Positions 61,455 through 64,000 of a stretch of DNA of 64,000 nt are shown piece after piece (the first letter of the stretch is position 1; every line of letters begins with the position of its first letter). Below the pieces are notes generated by a model, which was not told the DNA's origin, did not search any database, and saw only the letters and a program-made list of their open reading frames with translations. The stretch comes from Candidatus Limnocylindrales bacterium (GTDB lineage Bacteria; Desulfobacterota; Binatia; UBA1149; CAITLU01). A program made the translations under genes and the position numbers. The stretch is taken from assembly GCA_035571835.1 (NCBI GenBank), contig DATNBU010000037.1:62001-126000 (forward strand), given 5' to 3'.

Positions 61455-63080
61455 TCAGCGAACCGAAATCGGGCGCGAATCGCTGCCGAGAACGCGGCGC
61501 ACGAGCCCGTTGTCGTCGTATCCGACGCACACATAGTCCGTGACAAACACGTAACGGGCAATCTTTCGCTTGTCCATCGCGGAGAAGTCCTCGTAGAGCA
61601 CGGGGTTCGACCACACGTGATGCGGATACAGATCGTACGCGTAGCGGCCGTCCGCGTCGGCACGCGAGACGATCCAGGCATGGTGCTCGCGGATGAAGCG
61701 CTCGAGGCCGGTCCAGGTCTTTGCCGCCATTGGGGCAGGCCGGGTCACGAGCTTCATTTCGCATGCATTGGCCTTGCGGAGATCGGCGTAAGACGTCGTC
61801 GAGCCGAACACGCCTGTCGGGAACCCGGACGAGAAACGCATCTGCGCCATCGGCAGTGACGCCGAGAGAAAATAGTTGGACGGAACCCTGGCCTTCGTGC
61901 CGTCTTCGGTTTCGGCGACGAAGTACGAATTGTTGAGCGTGGTCGAGTCGTACCACGCGAGCCGAGCGGTCGGCAGCCAGCGCGGCGACAGCAGCACGAT
62001 CGCGATGGAAAGAAGTGCGACGACGAGCGGCAGGCGAACCGTGCGAAGTCTCCAGAACACCAGCGCCAGCACTGCGTCGACGAGCGCCCATTTCCAGAAA
62101 AAAATCCCGCTCAGCAGAAAGATCCCGAGGTGAAACGGCACGATCGCGGCGAACGCGATCGCGAGCCATCGCGGTCGCGCGATCGCAATCAGCGGCGCCA
62201 TCTCGACCAGCAGCGTCATCGCATTGATGACCTGCACGAAGTGCACGTTCAGCCGGTAGATGAGCACGGCCAGCCATCCAAGCCCGGCAATCGGGAGCGT
62301 TCCGATGGCGTGCGAGACCGGGATCAGCGCGTCGGTGTGGTTTTCCAGCAGCCATGTTCCCGGCGGGCCTGGAAGCGCGAGCTTGCCCAATCCGGAATTG
62401 ACGTAATTGGCCGCATAGCTGGCCGTGCACAGCACGAGCACGTACAGCAGCGCTCGCGGGCCGTATGCGTCGCCGCTTTCCATCTGCCGCCGCACGCCGG
62501 GGAGCGCGCGCGCGGCAATCGCCAGCAGCATCCAGCTCACCGTCAGCAGCAGCCCGTAGTAGACGATGGCGCCGATATCGATGTTGTCGGACCCGAGACC
62601 GTAGAGAGAATCCGACTCCAGCCGGAACCAGAGCACGTAGAGAATCAGCGGCAGAGCGAGTGCAGGCCTGAGGAACGCGCCGAGGCCGCACGCAAGTGCG
62701 ATCCATCGGGCCGCCTGGAGGTACTCGAGGCGCGCAAGGATCTGCGCATCGGTTCCGCCGTAAGCGGGCAGGCCGCAGGTCGCAGCATAGAGCAGGAACG
62801 CGAAGACGATCGCACGGTGGGTCGTGGAGAATGGCCTCGGCGGACGATGGGGCGCGAGCGCCGCTACCGCGAGCGAGAACGCCAGCGCTGCCGCATACCA
62901 TGTCGCGATGACACCGGAAGGATAGGGATCGAGCCATTTCTCGCCGGCGTACGCGACAAACGGCGACTGCGGGACGAAATGAACGATCCCGATCGACAGC
63001 ACGAAGACTGCCGCCGCGAACAGCACGTCGGCGTGCGCACGCACGAACACGCGGACCCGCTGCAGATTGTTCTCAGTCAT
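61455..63080 (-). CDS. HTTM-like (vitamin K gamma-carboxylase-like) multi-pass membrane protein
   Basis: A 541-residue membrane protein with about ten hydrophobic segments in its N-terminal 360 residues and a soluble C-terminal part. The segment SYAANYVNSGLGKLALPGPP and the following WLLENHTD resemble the conserved Y.NSGL.KL...W region of HTTM-domain proteins, a fold shared with vitamin K-dependent gamma-carboxylase. No catalytic Lys was identified. Bacterial members occur as stand-alone membrane proteins of unknown function. Start Met at 63080 fits the first helix. It sits between two methyltransferase genes, with small gaps on both sides, so it is likely part of the cluster. Confidence 0.5.
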   Translation of the reverse strand: MTENNLQRVRVFVRAHADVLFAAAVFVLSIGIVHFVPQSPFVAYAGEKWLDPYPSGVIATWYAAALAFSLAVAALAPHRPPRPFSTTHRAIVFAFLLYAATCGLPAYGGTDAQILARLEYLQAARWIALACGLGAFLRPALALPLILYVLWFRLESDSLYGLGSDNIDIGAIVYYGLLLTVSWMLLAIAARALPGVRRQMESGDAYGPRALLYVLVLCTASYAANYVNSGLGKLALPGPPGTWLLENHTDALIPVSHAIGTLPIAGLGWLAVLIYRLNVHFVQVINAMTLLVEMAPLIAIARPRWLAIAFAAIVPFHLGIFLLSGIFFWKWALVDAVLALVFWRLRTVRLPLVVALLSIAIVLLSPRWLPTARLAWYDSTTLNNSYFVAETEDGTKARVPSNYFLSASLPMAQMRFSSGFPTGVFGSTTSYADLRKANACEMKLVTRPAPMAAKTWTGLERFIREHHAWIVSRADADGRYAYDLYPHHVWSNPVLYEDFSAMDKRKIARYVFVTDYVCVGYDDNGLVRRVLGSDSRPISVR

Positions 63081-63105
63081 CGGGGCCGTCGCTCGGGCGC
63101 GATTC

Positions 63106-63861
63106 TCAATCCCGGATCGCAATGACGACGACCGACTGGCCGAACAGGTTTGCAAACACCGGATCGAGCGCACGCGTTGCCGGCACCATCCAGCGGTCGA
63201 AGAAACGGATGTCGTCGTTGACGCGCGGACTGTCGAGGTCTTTCGACTTCGGCGGGAACATGCGGTTGCGGACGAACCAGCCGGCCCCGCCGATCGCGTT
63301 CATGTAGAAGCTCGTCTCGACGCGCCATCCGCTCTGTTCGAATGCGCCGGCAAGCGTCCGGCGCGTATAGCGCCGCACGTGTCCGGCCTCCGAGTCCATG
63401 AATCCGTAAAGCGAAGGATGCGCGGGAGTCAGGAACACGGCGCGGCATCGCGGCGCGAGATGGCGATGAAGCCAGGCGAGCGCACGCTGGTCTTCGCCGA
63501 TGTGCTCGAGCACGTTGAGGCACAGCACGCTGTCGGGGTGCCACGACGCGCAGCGGGCGACGGAAGCTTCGTCGGCCAGATCGATCGGAGCGGTGGACAG
63601 CCCCGCGCGCTGCTCACGCTGCCGGAGTTTTTCCAGCATGCCGGCATCGATGTCGGTTGCGAGAACTTCGAGCCCGTCGTCGAGAAGCATCGAAGTGTAC
63701 TGGCCGTAGCCCGAGCCGATCTCCCACACCCGCCGGCCGAGCGACGGCCGCAGTTTCGAGTACAGATAACGATGATAGTTGACCGCTTCCGGCAGCGCTC
63801 CACTCATCGTGCGATCGCCGATCAGTGGCTCGGCCTCTGGCTTGCTGGTATCCCGGTGCAT
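63106..63861 (-). CDS. SAM-dependent methyltransferase (Methyltransf_23 type)
   Basis: A 251-residue protein with RRVWEIGSGYGQYTSMLLDD (motif I), VLATDIDAGMLEKLRQREQR, SVLCLNVLEHIGEDQRALAW and FLTPAHPSLYGFMDSEAGHV RRYTRRTL segment, characteristic of methyltransferases in surface-glycan clusters. The start at 63861 is chosen; a downstream ATG (63807) and a longer frame (63933) are open. It is the first gene of the leftward cluster seen here, 26 bp upstream of the HTTM-like gene. Confidence 0.85.
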   Translation of the reverse strand: MHRDTSKPEAEPLIGDRTMSGALPEAVNYHRYLYSKLRPSLGRRVWEIGSGYGQYTSMLLDDGLEVLATDIDAGMLEKLRQREQRAGLSTAPIDLADEASVARCASWHPDSVLCLNVLEHIGEDQRALAWLHRHLAPRCRAVFLTPAHPSLYGFMDSEAGHVRRYTRRTLAGAFEQSGWRVETSFYMNAIGGAGWFVRNRMFPPKSKDLDSPRVNDDIRFFDRWMVPATRALDPVFANLFGQSVVVIAIRD

Positions 63862-63966
63862 TGGAAGTAGCTCGGCGCGACGTGACGCTCGATCGCGCGG
63901 CAGGATAGCACGACCAGCCGACGGCCCGAGCAAGGGGCGTCGGGGCGTGAAGCGGGCGAAGCAGAA

Positions 63967-64000
63967 ATGACCGACCCTTCCCTCAGAACGGCCACGACCG
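63967..64000 (+). CDS. Possible start of a divergent gene, cut by the window edge
   Basis: An ATG at 63967 preceded by a purine-rich stretch (GAAGCGGGCGAAGCAGAA) opens a frame MTDPSLRTATT that is not closed before the edge. No function can be assigned from eleven residues; the adjacent methyltransferase is divergent. Confidence 0.25.
   Translation, partial: MTDPSLRTATT

Overview
The window is high-GC, densely coded Gram-negative chromosome: outer-membrane FadL-type protein, lipoprotein, soluble lytic transglycosylase, murein recycling genes. Two genes of F420-using families (an LLM oxidoreductase and a Ddn-like reductase), many secreted cysteine-rich or dockerin-like proteins, a paired DUF507 module, a lipoxygenase-like gene and short GGGGACAG palindromes together suggest a free-living deltaproteobacterial-type lineage such as Candidatus Binatota (Desulfobacterota_B). 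That placement is an inference from gene content; there is no rRNA or tRNA here to test it. No prophage, insertion sequence with a transposase, or CRISPR array was seen.

Left part (1-13.6 kb). A truncated secreted protein joins an ice-binding-like DUF3494 domain to an array of 51-52-residue eight-cysteine repeats. Then come a secreted peroxiredoxin, an LLM oxidoreductase and a sterol-desaturase-type hydroxylase. The hydroxylase is followed by a tight run (glycosyltransferase, WlbA-like dehydrogenase, WlbB-like acetyltransferase, WlbC-like aminotransferase) that looks like synthesis of a UDP-2,3-diacetamido-uronic-acid type sugar for a surface glycan. A 740-residue cysteine-rich protein, a DUF4112 membrane protein, an AHSA1/ArsR pair and a winged-helix/TPR regulator complete this part.

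Middle (13.6-43.2 kb). This is a mosaic of mostly single genes: secreted or membrane hydrolases (formylglycine-generating-enzyme-like protein, DUF4091/GH-like protein, HEFGH metalloprotease, sialate O-acetylesterase, beta-helix protein, CotA-type multicopper oxidase), a lipoxygenase-like enzyme, a large class III cyclase/ATPase/TPR protein, an amidohydrolase, a sulfotransferase, a DUF2157/GDYXXLXY membrane pair and several unassigned secreted proteins. A LamG-like gene of uncertain 5' end lies at 42.4-43.2 kb in somewhat lower-GC DNA.

Housekeeping part (43.3-56.2 kb). groES-groEL has a visible terminator and a structured 5' leader. A translationally coupled DUF507 pair is followed by a probable murein-recycling operon (LD-carboxypeptidase, serine hydrolase, Mpl ligase). 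It converges on a soluble lytic transglycosylase. A second run holds maf (with an internal 24-bp tandem repeat), the YggS/PLPBP gene, proC, a DUF167 gene, an FmdB-like zinc ribbon and a phasin-like coiled-coil protein ending at a strong terminator.

Right end (56.2-64 kb). A leftward cluster encodes two methyltransferases, an HTTM-like membrane protein, a glutamine-dependent asparagine synthetase, a DPM-like glycosyltransferase and a GT39-like membrane glycosyltransferase; the last three overlap by 4 bp each. It is probably a glycan or glycolipid assembly locus.

Three GGGGACAG-type palindromes (10.6, 46.2 and 50.0 kb) look like non-autonomous REP elements of the kind mobilised by RAYT (Y1/TnpA-REP) transposases; no such transposase lies in the window.
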